Origin: Obelidium mucronatum
Taxonomy: Eukaryota; Chytridiomycota; Chytridiomycetes; Chytridiales; Chytriomycetaceae
Direction of reading: 5' to 3'
Length of the DNA: 10,039 nt
NCBI GenBank assembly: GCA_025765595.1
Contig: JAIVFH010000693.1
Span: forward strand, 1 to 10,039
Below are positions 8,254-10,039 of this stretch, one piece after another. Numbering within the stretch: the first letter of the stretch is position 1; each line of letters opens with the position of its first letter. The notes beneath the pieces are model-generated. The model was not told where the DNA came from, ran no database searches, and was given only the letters and a program-made list of their open reading frames with translations. The translations under genes and the position numbers were made by a program.

Positions 8254-8710
8254 AGGCAGGAACTGGAAAATCAGCAGTTATTGCCGCATTACTGACTTTT
8301 GCAAAGTTGTGGGGACAAAGGAACACAATTGAAACAATGTCCTTCATGGGTTTAGCAGGCCTTATGATTGATGGGGACCTTATCCACTCTCATCGGGGTT
8401 TGGGAATAGTATTGGAGAATTCTAAAGCTTTGAGCCACACCCTGAAACACAAAATTGCTTGTGTCTACCTGTCCATTGTTGATGAAGTGTCAATGACAAA
8501 AATTGAGAGAGGACCCGCGAAGCCTGTGGGAGTCAGAGTGGTGTCTGGGGTGGGAAACATTTGCTACTATGTGGTGATTTCCTTCAACCACCCCCTGTGG
8601 GCGGCAGGCCTGTATTTGATACTATGGGAGCTGATACATCAGACAATCACTTTGTTGTTTCTGGGAGGCGTCTGTGGGGGTCTTTGAATTGGGTTGCTTT
8701 CCTTACCAAG

Positions 8711-8796
8711 GTTTGTAGTGTTCTTTTCCCATTTTCTTTTCTTTGGGTTTCCAATAATCGTAACTTATTGGAATTTTATTTTCTGCTGGCTTACAG
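8711..8796 (+). other. 86-nt intron in the helicase relic
   Basis: Donor GTTTGT at 8711 and acceptor CTTACAG ending at 8796, with T-rich sequence between. Splicing in phase 0 joins L-T-K to V-W-R-Q-K-D-D, reproducing the conserved helicase segment that contains the RQ motif. The unspliced frame runs through low-complexity residues unlike the family. An intron inside a helicase relic indicates adaptation to a splicing host. Confidence 0.75.
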
Positions 8797-9451
8797 GTTT
8801 GGCGTCAGAAAGATGACCCATTGTTTCTCAACATTTTATCCCGCATGCGCTGGGGTGCCCTTAACCAAGACGATATTGACAGAATTAATGTGTTTACTGT
8901 CCCAGCCATAGAAAAGGGACCTTCTATTACGTCTTCAGCTCCTGCACGTGATTTCTTTGCTCCTGTTGCTACCGCTTTGAATGTTGAGCAATGTTCTGTC
9001 ATCCGAAGGCTTATAACTGAAACCTGTCGATCAAAGGAAATGCCTATGTATTGTATTGCGGCCAAACCTACCAACAAGGCAAACTTTTGACACTTTGTCA
9101 AGAATCTCTTACTTGAATGAGGATGCAACAAGCAAAATCCCTTTACTGTTAGACTTTTATGTGGGTATTGCCATGATGGTCACAAAAGAGAATTCCCCCC
9201 CTTGAGCACTTGAAGATTTTTGCCAACGGTACTCTTTGTTTTCTGTTGGGATGGACTGGTACTTCAAATCCTTCTGCTGATGCTTTCACTACCACAGTTG
9301 TTGATGGTGTTGTGGTCAAACAGTTTCAAGCGCATCCCCAGCCTACTGTGGGTAAAAGTCAGGGGATGTGAACGGGTTTTGGTTCCTGGCTGTGCTCCAG
9401 GGGTTGTTGCTATCCCTCCTCTGACTTCCCCTGTCCAAATCACAATTGGGG

Positions 9452-9615
9452 ATGCGGGCCGGACCTCGCGAGTCGCGATACCGGTCGCGTTGCGAGCCGC
9501 TCACAGGGCCGCTTGCGACCTGCTGACAAGCCGCTAGGGGGCCGCTTGCGACCTGTGCCACGGCCTGTTGGCAGGCCGCTCTGTACCTTTTTATGTGGGG
9601 CGCGAGCCGCTACCA
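9452..9615. repeat. GC-rich dispersed repeat, right (inverted) copy
   Basis: Rich in GCCGCTTGCGACCTG-type words: two copies occur near 9508 and 9541, with related GAGCCGCT and GGCCTGTTGGCAGGCC words. Its left edge (9454-9474) is the reverse complement of the right edge of the repeat at 3872-4036. It replaces the 3' end of the helicase reading frame, so it marks the right-hand break of that gene. Its right limit is set only by the start of element B. The open frames through it are shadows. Confidence 0.55.
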
Positions 9616-10039
9616 CCCGGGGTCCGAGCGGCACGCGCGATTCGGGGTCCGATTAGGGCCCGACTAGGAGTCCTACTAGGAGTCCGAATCGGACCCATTA
9701 GGAGCTATACCAATTAGGAGCCTAATAGGGCGCTATTAGGGGTCCTAGTGGCGCTCCTAATCGCAAATGAGCCAATTGGACCTGTCCTTATAGCATTTGT
9801 TAGCTCTTAATAGGAGTTCTGACAGCCATCTTTTAAAAGGTTTTCAGTAGTTAATGTGCATTTTCTCATTTAATGCTATGCCCTATTCGGAAGTCCGACT
9901 AGGAGAAAGAAAACCCCTTCAAATACAAGGAAAAATAGAAATCTCCTACTGGAAACAGGTTAGGAGTACATTAAGGGGCGGCTAGGAGCGCCAATTGGCG
10001 TATTGGCCATTCCGATTTGGCCCCTATTCGGGACTGCTC
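9616..10039. mobile_element. Element B: inverted copy of element A, running off the window
   Basis: It begins CCCGGGGTCCGAGCGGCAC, the reverse complement of the right end of A, and follows the reverse complement of A through the 11-12-bp units, the unique centre (for example CTTTTAAAAGGTTTTCAGTA) and up to the position equal to A 4350. By eye it is highly similar to A, with scattered substitutions and small indels. About 100 bp, equal to the left end of A, should lie beyond the window, so its duplication cannot be tested here. Two similar copies about 5 kb apart suggest fairly recent activity. Confidence 0.85.

Larger units (their letters stand above)
7498..9451 (+). pseudogene. Pif1-like (Helitron-type?) DNA helicase, truncated and frame-disrupted
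   Basis: An SF1 Pif1-family helicase relic; intact members are ATP-driven 5'-3' DNA helicases, found in Helitrons and in free-standing fungal genes. Frames in order: 7498-7660, then 7661-8225 (shift near 7658), then past the G run, EAGTGKS at 8253-8273 (Walker A), DEVSM at 8481-8495 (Walker B), a shift with possible loss of residues near 8505-8515, then GDFLQPPPV at 8573-8599. An intron at 8711-8796 joins to RQKDDPLFLNILSRMRWG, typical of the family. Further shifts lie at the T run 9085-9088, the C7 run 9195-9201 and near 9350. The C-terminal FANGTL and PGCAPGVVAIPP segments follow, but the expected final helicase motifs are missing because GC-rich repeat DNA starts near 9452. The 5' end is cut by element C. 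No Rep nuclease domain is visible, so Helitron membership is unproven. Several shifts lie in homopolymers and could be read errors. Confidence 0.8.

Noticed and set aside
9220..9537. Single continuous gene in the frame from 9220
   Set aside because: Only the part from about 9350 to 9451 matches the helicase; the first part is a shadow of FANGTL in another frame, and the end lies in the GC-rich repeat.

Overview
The window looks like nuclear DNA of a eukaryote, most likely a fungus. Genes are cut by short GT-AG introns (about 34-96 nt) with CTAAC/TTAAC-like branch sites, the 3' ends carry AATAAA signals, and it contains a CxC5/CxC6-type KDZ transposase relic of a kind known mainly from fungal genomes. 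I cannot place the species. Nothing resembles a bacterial operon, and I found no rRNA, tRNA or CRISPR.

Left third (1-3871): two apparently intact, tightly packed genes on the + strand. Gene 1 (193-951, two exons, 220 aa) encodes a small protein with a very basic N-terminal half and an acidic C-terminal half. Only 127 bp later, gene 2 (1079-3693) encodes a protein of about 700 aa in ten or eleven exons, with acidic tracts in the middle, a textbook-like SUMO-interacting motif and a lysine-rich tail. I recognise neither family. A 25-bp motif repeated upstream of gene 1 and an E2F-like site may belong to its promoter.

Right two thirds (3872-10039): a nest of mobile-element remains. A GC-rich repeat (3872-4036) is followed by a broken KDZ-type DDE transposase gene (about 4066-7037) with CxC5 and CxC6 zinc clusters and a C-terminal catalytic region. 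This gene is split by two small non-autonomous elements that can be delimited by target-site duplications: element A (4251-4778) and element D (5525-5691). Removing each with one duplication copy rejoins the reading frame across the site. The gene also has one in-frame TGA and at least two frame changes. An AT-rich stretch and a relative of A (element C, 7205-7497) separate it from a decayed Pif1-like helicase (7498 to about 9451), which carries a 29-G run just before its Walker A motif and several single-base frame changes, mostly at homopolymers. The helicase is cut off by a second, inverted copy of the GC-rich repeat (about 9452-9615), followed by an inverted copy of A (element B, 9616 to the window end).

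The most interesting structure is that A, B, C and D share a degenerate 11-12-bp unit of the type N2-TCC-T/G-A-A/T-T-A/C-G-G/C. In D this unit makes up the entire element: seven copies one way, then seven copies the other way, at exact 12-bp spacing. This suggests a family of miniature elements built from repeated protein-binding sites. They may be mobilised by a KDZ-type transposase and have landed in a KDZ gene, but the link to the transposase is inference.
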